NCBI RefSeq assembly: GCF_023502205.1
Contig: NZ_JAMFLG010000004.1
Coordinates: 1-64,000, forward strand
Reading direction: 5' to 3'
Origin: Aquiflexum sp. TKW24L
GTDB taxonomy: Bacteria > Bacteroidota > Bacteroidia > Cytophagales > Cyclobacteriaceae
DNA: 64,000 nt
Position 1 is the first letter of the stretch; each line of letters begins with the position of its first letter. Positions 50,084-59,230 of the stretch are shown piece after piece. The position numbers and the translations under genes are program-made. Below the pieces are notes generated by a model, which was not told where the DNA came from, made no database searches, and saw only the letters and a list, made by a program, of their open reading frames with translations.

Positions 50084-51295
50084 TCAACTTTTAAATTTCG
50101 TTTCTATGATAATTTCCTCATGTAGCGTTCTATGAACCGGACATTTGTCAGCTATTTCAAGAAGCTTGGCTTTCATACTTTCATCGAGTTCGCCTTCTAT
50201 TTCCAAACTTCTGGTAAACCTGCTTATTTTGGAGCCTTTCTTTTCAAAATCGACGCTGTCTTCCTTATGAACTTTGTCGTGATCTAGGTACACGTTGATT
50301 TCTTTTAAGTCCCAACCCTTGCGGTCCGCATACATTTTCAATGTCATCGCAGTACATGTCCCCAAAGACGCCATTAACAAATCGTAGGGTGTTGGGCCAA
50401 GATTATCCCCTCCTACTGCTGCGGGTTCGTCAGCTAGCAAGCGGTGATATGGTGTTTTGATTTCGGAAGTATAGCCCTCCCCAAACAGCCTGACTTTGAC
50501 CTGATGACCTTTGGTTTCATTTTCTGGTTTTTCTTCAGGAAGGTATTTTTTGGACCAAACGCTGATCAACTCTCCCACATACCTGCTTTCGTGTTCTTCG
50601 GACAAAAGGTGATCTGCGCCGTCAAGTGTAATAAAACTTTTGGGATGGAAAGCATTTTGGAATAGCGTCGCTGCATTTGAAATGTCCACGATCTGATCTT
50701 GGGGAGAATGCAAAAACAAAAAAGCTTTCCTCATCTTGGAAAGGGTATCCGGAAGGTTTTTATTTTCAAGATCATCGATAAAATCCTTTCTGAGATAAAA
50801 ACTTCTGCCACCAATATTCACTTTTGCTGAGCCTTGTTTTTTGATGGTTTCGACGTCATCTTTAAAAAGCCTTTTCACATGTTCGGGATCGGATGGTGCC
50901 CCGATAGTGACAACAGCAACAGTTTCGTCCAATTGCTCAGCCGCAAAAATCACCGCAGTACCACCGAGAGAATGTCCTATCAGGAGTTTTGGCGCTTCAT
51001 AATTATCTTTCAAAAAATCAGAAGCTGCCACCAAATCGGCGACATTTGATGTAAAATGAGTATCCTCAAAGACGCCTTCACTGCTCCCCAGTCCCGTAAA
51101 ATCAAAACTCAATACCGCCACTCCAAGCTGAGAAAGTGTGTTGCTGATGTTATTGACTGCCTTAAGATTTTTGGTGCAAGTAAAACAATGCGCAAAAACA
51201 GCGAAAAACCGCGGCTTTTCATCCAAGGGTAAGAAAAGGCTTCCTGAAAGCTGATTGCCTTGGGGATTCAAAAACTTAACTCGTTCGATTTTCAT
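50084..51295 (-). CDS. Fused alpha/beta hydrolase-OsmC protein
   Basis: A 403-aa fusion. Residues about 1-255 form an alpha/beta hydrolase with the nucleophile serine in LLIGHSLGGTAVIF, DFTGLGSSEG and the C-terminal histidine in DGADHLLSEEHES. Residues about 265-403 form an OsmC-like domain with the two redox cysteines in SLGTCTAMTLKMYADRKGW and ADKCPVHRTLHEE, which reduce organic peroxides. Such fusions are known in Bacteroidota and proteobacteria. It is the first gene of the operon that reaches egtD, linking peroxide defence with ergothioneine. Confidence 0.9.
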   Translation of the reverse strand: MKIERVKFLNPQGNQLSGSLFLPLDEKPRFFAVFAHCFTCTKNLKAVNNISNTLSQLGVAVLSFDFTGLGSSEGVFEDTHFTSNVADLVAASDFLKDNYEAPKLLIGHSLGGTAVIFAAEQLDETVAVVTIGAPSDPEHVKRLFKDDVETIKKQGSAKVNIGGRSFYLRKDFIDDLENKNLPDTLSKMRKAFLFLHSPQDQIVDISNAATLFQNAFHPKSFITLDGADHLLSEEHESRYVGELISVWSKKYLPEEKPENETKGHQVKVRLFGEGYTSEIKTPYHRLLADEPAAVGGDNLGPTPYDLLMASLGTCTAMTLKMYADRKGWDLKEINVYLDHDKVHKEDSVDFEKKGSKISRFTRSLEIEGELDESMKAKLLEIADKCPVHRTLHEEIIIETKFKS

Positions 51296-51350
51296 GCCCA
51301 GGTTTTTAAATAAAGTATTTAAAGAAAAATAAATTGAAAGTTTTTTGACT

Positions 51351-51378
51351 CAAATATATCCAAGGTTTTTTTGATCAA
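51351..51378 (-). promoter_or_regulatory. Candidate promoter of the ergothioneine operon
   Basis: On the minus strand TATATTTG (51351-51358) is an exact TAnnTTTG -7 box. A TTG (51376-51378) lies 17 bases upstream, slightly closer than the usual 19-21. The box is 55 bp before the start of the alpha/beta hydrolase-OsmC gene and abuts the 3' end of the preceding gene. Confidence 0.4.
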
Positions 51379-52130
51379 TCCTTTAATGGCGTTTCAACAG
51401 TAACATTTTCCAACCTGATTTCAGAAAGTAACTCCAACTTACCTTCCTTAAAAAGACTCTCCATTTCTTCCACAGGAGTATTTTTATCCACCGGTTGGTA
51501 ATTTTCATAATCCTGCAAAATCAGTCCGCCGACTTCATGTTTTTTGATTGCCTTTCGGAATCTCACTCCGCCACCATCTGTGTGGTACGAATAGGCGAGG
51601 TAATCGATGAGGTTGGTTTGTTGATTGATCCAATAAATGAACTCATCATCAAAATCCTCTCCTCCCCCATCCTCAGAAAATGTCACCTTGATCTTATGGT
51701 AATTTTTCCCTTCCAATTCTCCTTCACCCAAATAGGTTTTATAAACCGCTTCGTCATTCAATCCATATGGCAAAAAAGTGAAATAGGCCACTGAATTGAC
51801 TGAATTGGTAAATGCCTTGATTCGGTCTCCGGGGAGAGAAACTGTTTCACCATTGACAGTTCGGACAAATCCGGAATTGTTCAAGACATCACGGACAAAT
51901 CCGGTTGAATCTGAGAATTCCCTTAAATATTGAAATTTGGAAGGGTTCTTAGAGATTTCATAATACCTGTTTCTGAAATCAAAACTGATATTGCTTGCTT
52001 CAAAAACCTTCCCTCCGTGGGCTTCTATGGATTTATCAATGATTCGCTGAGCTTCTGAATCTTCCTTGCAGGAAAATAAAAAAGCCAATGAAAACAAAAG
52101 AAGTATCGCAGTAAGAAAATTCGATTTCAT
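51375..52130 (-). CDS. Lipoprotein of the DUF6503-like family
   Basis: A 251-aa predicted lipoprotein from ATG 52130 (MKSNFLTAILLLFSLAFLFS followed by the lipobox cysteine); the extra 11 codons upstream are unlikely to be used. The opening ...RIIDKSIEAHGGKVFEASNI and the beta-rich body resemble the LolA/outer-membrane lipoprotein-sorting-like fold (DUF6503). The sequence contains many Gly/Asp loops (TFSEDGGGEDFDDEFIYWIN). Function is unknown; it is probably anchored to the inner or outer membrane. Confidence 0.65.
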   Translation of the reverse strand: MKSNFLTAILLLFSLAFLFSCKEDSEAQRIIDKSIEAHGGKVFEASNISFDFRNRYYEISKNPSKFQYLREFSDSTGFVRDVLNNSGFVRTVNGETVSLPGDRIKAFTNSVNSVAYFTFLPYGLNDEAVYKTYLGEGELEGKNYHKIKVTFSEDGGGEDFDDEFIYWINQQTNLIDYLAYSYHTDGGGVRFRKAIKKHEVGGLILQDYENYQPVDKNTPVEEMESLFKEGKLELLSEIRLENVTVETPLKD

Positions 52131-52238
52131 ATTTGGAAGTTGGATTTTAAATGAAAATTTCAATTTAACCCTTTTATGGTTGAAACTATTTCCAACTACT
52201 CAAAAAAATCAATTTATCAGGGAAAGGCATATGCTTAT

Positions 52239-53231
52239 TTAAAGAAATGTCGGATTTTGAAGGAAAAGTGATTTTTCGAAATATTCTTCTAGGTCCAAAA
52301 TAGAAATTTTTCTTTCATGCTTGTCCATGAGAATTTGAAGCGATTTTCTGGAATCTTCGATATTTTTAATTTGCTTTCTGTAATCCAAAAAACTTTTGAA
52401 GATCCAAAAATCTCCAATCAATAATTTGGGCAAAATCTCTAACAATAAAAGCTGGATTTTCCAGAGTGGAAGATCTTTTCTTTCAACATGAATTCCGTGG
52501 AGAATCATTCTATTTCTATAATATATAGATTTTATCTTCTTTTTTTGACACGAGTTTTTGATGGTATGGCTTCCTAGGTGATAGCAAATCGATTGGTGCT
52601 CATAGTAGGATTTCCAACCAACCCGCCATGACTTTAGTCCCAAATCTACATCTTCAGAATAAAATGGTGAAAAAATCTCATTGAAACCCCCAATCTCTCT
52701 CGCCTTTTCAGTGACAACAAGGCTGTTGGCTCCAGAAAGAAAAATAGTAGGCGTGGATTTCTGGTTTAGATTATTGGAATAATATTGTTTGTTTACCTTA
52801 AGTTTTAATCCACTCAGAATTGGTATTTTAGCTGCACCTTCGATCCTGTTTCCCTCGGGTGTCAACATTCTTCCCATCACCCCAAAAGTATCTTCAAACT
52901 CAAAATATTTCCACTGTTTGCTAAAGTAAGAAACATCCAATTTGACGTCGGAATTCAAAAAGAAACTCAATTCATACTTTGCGGCTTCCAGTCCTATGTT
53001 GCAGGAATAAGAAAAGCCTTTGTTAAGTTTGTTTTGAATAACAAGCACTTGTGGGAAAAATTGCTTCAAAAATTCAACAGAGCCATCTGATGAAGCATCG
53101 TCCACTACAATAATTTCAAATGGAGCATTTTCCGCTTCAATTGCTGTTATCGTACAAGGCAAATACTGCTCAAGTAATTTTTTCCCATTGTAATTTGGGA
53201 TAATAATTGAAACTGATTTTTTTAAATCCAT
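52239..53231 (-). CDS. Glycosyltransferase family 2 protein
   Basis: A 330-aa GT2 (GT-A fold) transferase. VSIIIPNYNGKKLLEQYLP opens the fold, the nucleotide-binding region is FEIIVVDDASSDGS, and LSFFLNSDVKLD holds the expected metal motif position; the acceptor-side motif is YSEDVDLGLKSWRVGW. A C-terminal charged helical region follows. No membrane segment is strong. It is alone on the minus strand, divergent from two glycosyltransferase genes on the plus strand, and may share a role in a surface glycan. Confidence 0.88.
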   Translation of the reverse strand: MDLKKSVSIIIPNYNGKKLLEQYLPCTITAIEAENAPFEIIVVDDASSDGSVEFLKQFFPQVLVIQNKLNKGFSYSCNIGLEAAKYELSFFLNSDVKLDVSYFSKQWKYFEFEDTFGVMGRMLTPEGNRIEGAAKIPILSGLKLKVNKQYYSNNLNQKSTPTIFLSGANSLVVTEKAREIGGFNEIFSPFYSEDVDLGLKSWRVGWKSYYEHQSICYHLGSHTIKNSCQKKKIKSIYYRNRMILHGIHVERKDLPLWKIQLLLLEILPKLLIGDFWIFKSFLDYRKQIKNIEDSRKSLQILMDKHERKISILDLEEYFEKSLFLQNPTFL

Positions 53232-53392
53232 GGATTACCCTCCTCTGATTGAAGAATTTATTTAACAATGAAACCGCAGCAATTATTTTATGAAGAAACT
53301 TTGATTGGAAATTGGATATTTGGGTTTCAAATTGTTGGTAAAATTCTGTAATTTAAAAATTAGAGCCGTTACCCAAATACACTATAAATTCT

Positions 53393-54172
53393 ATGCCAAA
53401 ACAAATTAATAGCAAAAAAGAATTCGAACTTTTAGAAGTCCAAAATGGCGTGCCTAAGGTAATATGGGGCTATTGGGCAGGAGGGTCAATGAATGCATCT
53501 AGATCAAAGAGTTTCGAAATTTTACTCGCAAATATCGGGGTAACTGTTTGTTTGGTGAATAAGGAAAATGTGACAGATTTTGTGGATAAAAAGTATCCAT
53601 TACATCCGGCATTTGAATATTTGAGTGCAGTACATCAGTCTGACTATCTTAGGGCTTACCTGCTTCATCATTACGGAGGGGGATGGCATGACATCAAGGC
53701 TACTTTGATGAATTATGAAAAAGTTTGGGGACATTTTTCAGACCCGAATATTTATTTGGTAGGGAAACCTGAAGTCAAAGGCGGTCCTGCTAAGGTTTTT
53801 GACAAAGACGGGAGATGGATGCCGGATTATTGGAGCGATCTTGTGTCCGCAATAGCTTGGGTAGGAAGGCCGAATACTCCACTCAGCCATGATCTCATCA
53901 AAAATATGGAAGCCCACTTGGATGCAAATTTTGAATTGTTGAAGCAAAATCCGGGAGTTCATCCAAGGGAAAAAAAACTTGAGGCGAGCAACCCCATCAC
54001 AAAATTATTTAAAACTATAGATTTTCGATTCAAAGGCAAAAATCCAAATTATCCCTTAGTGTGGACTTTTTTTGGAGATTTTTTCCATCCCCTCAATTAT
54101 TTGTATAAAAATCATATATCAAATCAACTTCCAGTGGACGAAAAGAAAAATGCAGGAATTTATCATAGATAA
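53393..54172 (+). CDS. Capsule-type glycosyltransferase with altered DXD
   Basis: A 259-aa protein of the Caps_synth/Gly_transf_sug type (Och1-like). VPKVIWGYWAGGSMNASRSK opens it, and HQSDYLRAYLLHHYGGGWHD is the recognisable sugar-binding box, but the usual DXD metal motif reads D-I-K (HDIKATL). Other features are WTFFGDFFHPLNYLYK near the C-terminus. It probably adds a sugar in surface polysaccharide synthesis. It is followed 61 bp later by a GT2 gene. Confidence 0.8.
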   Translation: MPKQINSKKEFELLEVQNGVPKVIWGYWAGGSMNASRSKSFEILLANIGVTVCLVNKENVTDFVDKKYPLHPAFEYLSAVHQSDYLRAYLLHHYGGGWHDIKATLMNYEKVWGHFSDPNIYLVGKPEVKGGPAKVFDKDGRWMPDYWSDLVSAIAWVGRPNTPLSHDLIKNMEAHLDANFELLKQNPGVHPREKKLEASNPITKLFKTIDFRFKGKNPNYPLVWTFFGDFFHPLNYLYKNHISNQLPVDEKKNAGIYHR

Positions 54173-54233
54173 TCTGCTTACTTACCGCAAAAAACTTGAA
54201 TTTTGACATCTCAAATAGATAATTAATAATCAC

Positions 54234-55001
54234 ATGATTCCAAAAGTAAGCATTGTAATTCCAGTTTATAACCAAGCAAATTTTTTGACTGAAACTTTTG
54301 ATTCAGTCATCAAAAGCACTTTTAAGGAGATTGAAATTATAATCGTAGACGACGGCAGTGTAGATGATTCCGCAAAAATTGCCTTACAGTTTATGCAGAA
54401 TTATCCAGAAAAAGTAACAGTCATCAATCAGGAGAATGCAGGACCCGCCAAAGCTAGAAATGAAGGAATCAAAAAAGCGATCGGAAAATACATTCTCCCT
54501 TTGGATGGAGATGACCTGATCTCTTCGACATACATCGAGAATGCGGTAAAGGTGTTGGATCAAAATCCGGCAGTCAAAGTTATTTACTCTGAAGCTGAAA
54601 AATTTGGAGATAAAGTAGGAAAGTGGAAACTCAAACCCTTTTCTTTAAAAGCATTAGCGCTCGACAATATGATTTTTGTGTCTGCTTTCTTTAGAAAAAA
54701 GGATTGGGAATTGGCAGGTGGGTACGACGAAAGAATGACATGGGGATGGGAGGATTGGGAGTTTTGGATCAACATGCTCAAATCAGGTGGGAAAGTGGTG
54801 AAGCTTTCGGAAACAGGGTTTTACTATCGGATCCGAAAAAATTCAAGAAGAAAGTCCACCAATCAAGAATCCAAACAAAAAACAATTGACCTCATCAACT
54901 CGAAGCATTTGGAATTTTTAAAATCTCAGATTAAAGGACCATTACATTATCAAAGGTCATTGTCGCCTTTGATCAATTTCATCCAAGGTCTTTTCAGATA
55001 A
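54234..55001 (+). CDS. Glycosyltransferase family 2 protein
   Basis: A 255-aa GT2 enzyme. It has IPKVSIVIPVYNQANFLTET, the nucleotide-binding IIIVDDGSVDDS, the DXD region in ILPLDGDDLISS, and the acceptor-binding MTWGWEDWEFWINMLKSGGK. There is no membrane segment. It ends just before a strong bidirectional hairpin terminator. Together with the preceding capsule-type transferase it forms a short glycan-decoration pair. Confidence 0.9.
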   Translation: MIPKVSIVIPVYNQANFLTETFDSVIKSTFKEIEIIIVDDGSVDDSAKIALQFMQNYPEKVTVINQENAGPAKARNEGIKKAIGKYILPLDGDDLISSTYIENAVKVLDQNPAVKVIYSEAEKFGDKVGKWKLKPFSLKALALDNMIFVSAFFRKKDWELAGGYDERMTWGWEDWEFWINMLKSGGKVVKLSETGFYYRIRKNSRRKSTNQESKQKTIDLINSKHLEFLKSQIKGPLHYQRSLSPLINFIQGLFR

Positions 55002-55048
55002 AAATCAAAATGAAACTGCCATCCTGATTCAATTGAAAAGGGTAATAA

Positions 55049-55084
55049 AAAAAGGGAACAGGCCTAAAAACCTATTCCCTTTTT
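55049..55084. terminator. Bidirectional rho-independent terminator
   Basis: A 14-bp stem, AAAAAGGGAACAGG / CCTATTCCCTTTTT (one mismatch), encloses an 8-base loop, with A and T runs on both sides. It lies between the plus-strand glycosyltransferase (ends 55001) and the minus-strand M14 peptidase (ends 55107), so it can serve both. Confidence 0.88.
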
Positions 55085-55106
55085 AAAAAGAATCTCTAGG
55101 TAAATC

Positions 55107-57821
55107 CTATTTCACATATAATTGATTAAACAACAATTTGAAGGTATTGTGTGCCTGTGCCCTGAAAGTAATCTCAGGTCCGAAAGCGACAAGTTTACCC
55201 TTCCCGATAGGTGCTTCAAAAGCCACTACACCATTTCTCAGGTAAGATTGTCCCCAAGCCCAACCGGATTTAAGCGGTGACTCTGTGCCAAACCAAGCCA
55301 AAGGCTTGATGCCTTTCATTAAAGCGTCAGGTGCGAGATTGAAAACGGGGCTATTGTTAAATACCATATTGGCAGACTCTCCCATTCCCCAGTTTGCAGG
55401 AGATGAGGAATCGAGATTAGCTTTCAAAATACTTCCGGGAATGTAATATTTTTCACCTGTCAAGGCTCGCTCCCTTCCGTCAGGAAGTTTTTCAAGCAAG
55501 GCATTTGTGACAGGGAGTCCAAGGTCATAAGCGAGTGATGTGCTCGCTCCTACAGCAACTACACTGCCTCCTGCCTCCATGAATTTTTTCAATTCAGGGA
55601 CAGATTTATCTTTTGTCACATTGCCAAGGAGTTTGTGATATTGTGCATCGATGTCTTCTGCCTTTGGCATGCCGCCCCAGCTTCTGATTGTTCCCGGTGC
55701 ACCCGGACCGATGAATAAGATGACATCATATTTGGCTTTCAGATCTCCATTGTCAATGTCCTGTGGATAGATGACTTGGAAAGGAAAATGGTATTGCTCC
55801 ATCATCCACCTTACCCAACCTGAAGGCATGGAACCACCATAATGGTCAAATAAGGCTATTCTAGCAGGTTTGATTTTCACTGCTCCAGAAGGTTTGGAAC
55901 TTGAAACAAGCTTTACTCCAAATTCACTTGCGGCTTTTTCCAAAATTGCTTTGCCACCGGAAACATAGAAACTACCAGCCGGTAATCCTGATACAGTAGA
56001 CGTTGTTCTTGAAACTTCTGCACCAGATTTCAACAAATCATTGACAGCAATAAAGGCATTGTTTGCCCTAGCGTCAATCAAGAATCCTGAACCTGAAGGT
56101 ACTTTCATGGCAGGGAAACTTTGGATTTCACCATAGGCGATTCTCTCAAATGGCCCATCAAAGCCCTCCATAATTCTGTCAAATTCTACTCCCATCTGAA
56201 ATGCCAATGTCCAGCCCGCAGCATCGTAAGGACGCTTTGGAGGGCCTCCCGGAAATTCGAAATCATTGGGGTGATCCTGAGGCTCAAACATGTCCAAGAC
56301 GTGCGGACGGAATGCCTGAGCTGATTTCACTATATAAGAACCTGTGGGATATTTTTTGCCATTCACGGTAAATTCCGCAGTGGCTTTGTGAACCAAAATA
56401 CCGGATTTGATCAATGCATTGATAAATCTAACGGCAGTCGGGAAGTCTGCCTGATCAGCAGGAAGGATAAATCCTCTAGGATCACGAAGTTCCATATCCT
56501 GAAAAACCGAATCGAAATACTGCTTTGGCAATCCGCTTCTCATGCCATAATAGGCCATTTCAGGATCATCTGCAGCTTTCTTTTCTTTGGCTTTGTCGTA
56601 GGCAGCCTGCACAGCAGCTGATCTTTTTGGATATTTGGTCCAATAATCCATATTGCCACGGTCGATGCTGTTTTTACCCATCTTGTAGATGTTGTAAAGG
56701 ATGGCATCATCATTTCGGCTGGCGAAATCCAAGATCGCAAAGTTCAGAGAAACTGAATAGTCGATTGATTTTTTGAAGTTCCAAGCCTGAGGCTCGATCG
56801 GAAATGGTGTCGCATGTGTCGGGATCAATCTCTCCGGAACCAAAGGAATCTCTGAAGGTGTTGGTCCGCCGGTTATTTCTGTTAAGATACCAATCATGTT
56901 ATGGAAGTAAGGCGTGGTACGCAAGCCACCATTCCACCAAGAAGAAAATACCGAACCACCAAGACGTGTATAGCCGGGTCTTCCTTCTAAATTGAGTCTG
57001 TTGATCATCGCAGCGCCGACTCCATCCAGACTTGTCATGATCAATGGATCAAAAACATGGTTGAATGGATCTCTGTAAGGAGGTCCTGCCACTACGGTTC
57101 CCGCGGGCGAGGTCTGATGGTGATTGTAGATGATTTGGGGAAGCCACTCCACATATTGCTGTAGGGAAGTGTTGGTGGTTTCCTTCATGTTCATCATGAA
57201 AAAATCCCTGTTGTTGTCATGTCCCACATATTTTTGGTACATGTAGGGTGAGGACATATTTCTCTTTTTGACATCTGAAGGACCCATGTACCAATTGGTA
57301 ACAATCTCCTGTCCGTCAGGATTGACCTGAACCATCAGGATAATCAGGTCATCGAGGAAACGGAGGATTTCAGGGTCATTGCTGGCGACCAATTCATAGT
57401 AAGTTGGAATCAACTGATGCGAACCAACTGTCTCTGTAGAGTGCAGTCCACCATCGATCCAAACCACAGGTTTTCCCTCCACGGATAGCTTCTTGGCTTC
57501 TTCTTCGGTGATTTCAGCCCTTGCAAGCAGTTGAGAAATTTCTTTATATCGGTCTAATTTTTTATGGTTTTCGGGTGAGGTGATGATCATCATCGGCATT
57601 TGCCTTCCTTCCTCGGTCGGTCCGATTTCAACGAACTTTACACGGTCGGATAATGCTGCCAGCTTCCTGAAATAATCATCTGTAGCTGTGTAAGTAGCCA
57701 ATTTGTAATCCTCCCCAATCTCAAAACCAAAATGTTCTTTCGGGGTCGGAATGCTTTGGGAAAAGGCAGTAGTAAAGGTCATCAAACCTACTATTGCCCA
57801 CAAGAAGTAATGTTTTCTCAT
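55107..57821 (-). CDS. Large secreted M14 carboxypeptidase-like protein
   Basis: A 904-aa secreted zinc protease. Signal peptide MRKHYFLWAIVGLMTFTTAFS; an M14 domain follows (about residues 40-380) with the zinc motif in VVWIDGGLHSTETVGSHQLI (H-x-x-E), the NPDG-type motif in LMVQVNPDGQEIVT, then NNRDFFMMN, the third ligand histidine near IIYNHHQTSP, and GILTEITGGPTPSE for the catalytic glutamate. A long C-terminal part (about 400-904) contains a DPP-like/GATase-like region (YPQDIDNGDLKAKYDVILFI). It probably trims peptides outside the inner membrane. Bacteroidota often carry several such proteins. Confidence 0.87.
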   Translation of the reverse strand: MRKHYFLWAIVGLMTFTTAFSQSIPTPKEHFGFEIGEDYKLATYTATDDYFRKLAALSDRVKFVEIGPTEEGRQMPMMIITSPENHKKLDRYKEISQLLARAEITEEEAKKLSVEGKPVVWIDGGLHSTETVGSHQLIPTYYELVASNDPEILRFLDDLIILMVQVNPDGQEIVTNWYMGPSDVKKRNMSSPYMYQKYVGHDNNRDFFMMNMKETTNTSLQQYVEWLPQIIYNHHQTSPAGTVVAGPPYRDPFNHVFDPLIMTSLDGVGAAMINRLNLEGRPGYTRLGGSVFSSWWNGGLRTTPYFHNMIGILTEITGGPTPSEIPLVPERLIPTHATPFPIEPQAWNFKKSIDYSVSLNFAILDFASRNDDAILYNIYKMGKNSIDRGNMDYWTKYPKRSAAVQAAYDKAKEKKAADDPEMAYYGMRSGLPKQYFDSVFQDMELRDPRGFILPADQADFPTAVRFINALIKSGILVHKATAEFTVNGKKYPTGSYIVKSAQAFRPHVLDMFEPQDHPNDFEFPGGPPKRPYDAAGWTLAFQMGVEFDRIMEGFDGPFERIAYGEIQSFPAMKVPSGSGFLIDARANNAFIAVNDLLKSGAEVSRTTSTVSGLPAGSFYVSGGKAILEKAASEFGVKLVSSSKPSGAVKIKPARIALFDHYGGSMPSGWVRWMMEQYHFPFQVIYPQDIDNGDLKAKYDVILFIGPGAPGTIRSWGGMPKAEDIDAQYHKLLGNVTKDKSVPELKKFMEAGGSVVAVGASTSLAYDLGLPVTNALLEKLPDGRERALTGEKYYIPGSILKANLDSSSPANWGMGESANMVFNNSPVFNLAPDALMKGIKPLAWFGTESPLKSGWAWGQSYLRNGVVAFEAPIGKGKLVAFGPEITFRAQAHNTFKLLFNQLYVK

Positions 57822-58045
57822 AAGTCTTTGGTGTTAGGTATTTTTTTCAATTTAATACAGACCTTTTTCCCATGCAAAAGCGGGATTGTAGTCGGAAAGA
57901 AAAAGGTTTGACTGGTCATATTCCAAAATTCTAATTGGTTAAATTTGGTCTATTCCTATTTCTCAGTTTGCTGCGGGTGTGTTTTGCTTCTCTTTTACCG
58001 CCAACAATTTGAATTTTAAACAGTTCTAACCAAAAAACTAACCCT

Positions 58046-58909
58046 ATGTACAAAATCATCATCTACCTCAATCTGATCCTTATTGGCCTCCTTGGCTGGA
58101 AAGTTTCAGAAAAAGAAACCGTAAGCGGTTCTGAAGAAATCACCATGTGCCACACCGGCCCTTCCGAAATGATCGCATTTTTAGATGATCCAAAGTTTGT
58201 GGCATTTCATCCATCACCTGTTCCTTTTGACTTCGATCCATTGGGTGAGATGACAACTTTCCCAACCGCAGATGGAAAAAAAGCCAACGGATATCTGATC
58301 AAAGCAAAGAAACCATCCAACAACTGGCTTTTTGTCTACCAAGAATGGTGGGGTCTCAATGACAATATCAAAGCCGAGTCAGATAAATTTTATACTGACC
58401 TTGGAGGAAATGTCAACGTGATCGCCATCGATATGTATGACGGCAATGTGACTTCAAATCCCCAAGAAGCGATGGGTTTTATGAGGGGAACAAATGAAAA
58501 AAGACTGGAGACAATCGTCTTAGGCGCAAAGGATTTTGCAGGAAAAGATGCTAAAATCGCCAATGTGGGTTGGTGCTTTGGAGGAGGTTGGTCGTTGAAA
58601 TCAGCGCTTCTGCTAGGCAAACAAAACGTAGGTTCTATCATCTATTACGGCATGCCGGTCAGGGATGTGGAGCAATTGAAAACGCTGAACTCTGATGTTT
58701 TGGGACTTTTTGCAACAGAAGAAAACATCTCCAAAGCAGTGATTGAAGAGTTTGCTGTTGCGATGGATAAAGCAGGAAAAGACCTTGAGTACAAAATATT
58801 TGACGCAGTCCATGGATTCTCCAATCCCTCCAATCCAAAATATGACAGTGAAGCTACCACAGAAGCTTATGGTATGGCCTTGGGTTATTTGAAGGGGAAG
58901 TTTGAGTGA
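58046..58909 (+). CDS. Secreted dienelactone-hydrolase-family protein
   Basis: A 287-aa alpha/beta hydrolase with an N-terminal membrane or signal segment (YKIIIYLNLILIGLLGWKVS). The nucleophile is the cysteine in NVGWCFGGGWSLKSAL, as in dienelactone hydrolases; aspartate and histidine positions follow (SDVLGLFATEENIS; DAVHGFSNPSNPKYD). The N-terminal region MCHTGPSEMIAFLDDPKFVA is a family addition. The substrate is unknown. The gene is alone, with a repeat-bearing spacer after it. Confidence 0.83.
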   Translation: MYKIIIYLNLILIGLLGWKVSEKETVSGSEEITMCHTGPSEMIAFLDDPKFVAFHPSPVPFDFDPLGEMTTFPTADGKKANGYLIKAKKPSNNWLFVYQEWWGLNDNIKAESDKFYTDLGGNVNVIAIDMYDGNVTSNPQEAMGFMRGTNEKRLETIVLGAKDFAGKDAKIANVGWCFGGGWSLKSALLLGKQNVGSIIYYGMPVRDVEQLKTLNSDVLGLFATEENISKAVIEEFAVAMDKAGKDLEYKIFDAVHGFSNPSNPKYDSEATTEAYGMALGYLKGKFE

Positions 58910-59230
58910 GGAGATTGGAAGATTGCAAGATTGAAAGATTGAGTCCCCTCCGAAATAATAATTTTACTTAAAATAGTTCCTTTTTGATCAAATTAGAGGG
59001 GTAGTTTTCTGATAAAAGAGTTCTCGGAGCAGACTCAAGATTTGTAAGTAGAAAGATAAAAGATAGGAGTTATTTGAAGGTTGAAAAAAAGAAAGATAAG
59101 TTGATACATTACTCCAACTTATCTTTCTTCCATAATTATATTAAAAAACCGGGGGATCGATACGCAACTTTCAGCTTTAAAGTTTTTTTAGAATTAGAAT
59201 CTGATCAGCAAAATCCACTTTTTTCCAGAA
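58910..59230. other. Spacer with GATTG phrases and a strong hairpin
   Basis: No gene is seen in this 321-bp spacer. The start holds degenerate GATTGGAAGATTGCAAGATT words (58914-58941). The terminator-like hairpin at 59089-59129 lies further right. Between them the DNA is featureless. Confidence 0.6.
59089..59129 (-). terminator. Terminator of the sialate O-acetylesterase gene
   Basis: A perfect 15-bp stem (AAGAAAGATAAGTTG / CAACTTATCTTTCTT) encloses an 11-base loop. On the minus strand it is followed by a seven-base U-tract (the A-run at 59084-59090). It lies about 100 bp beyond the stop codon of the minus-strand esterase gene. Confidence 0.85.
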
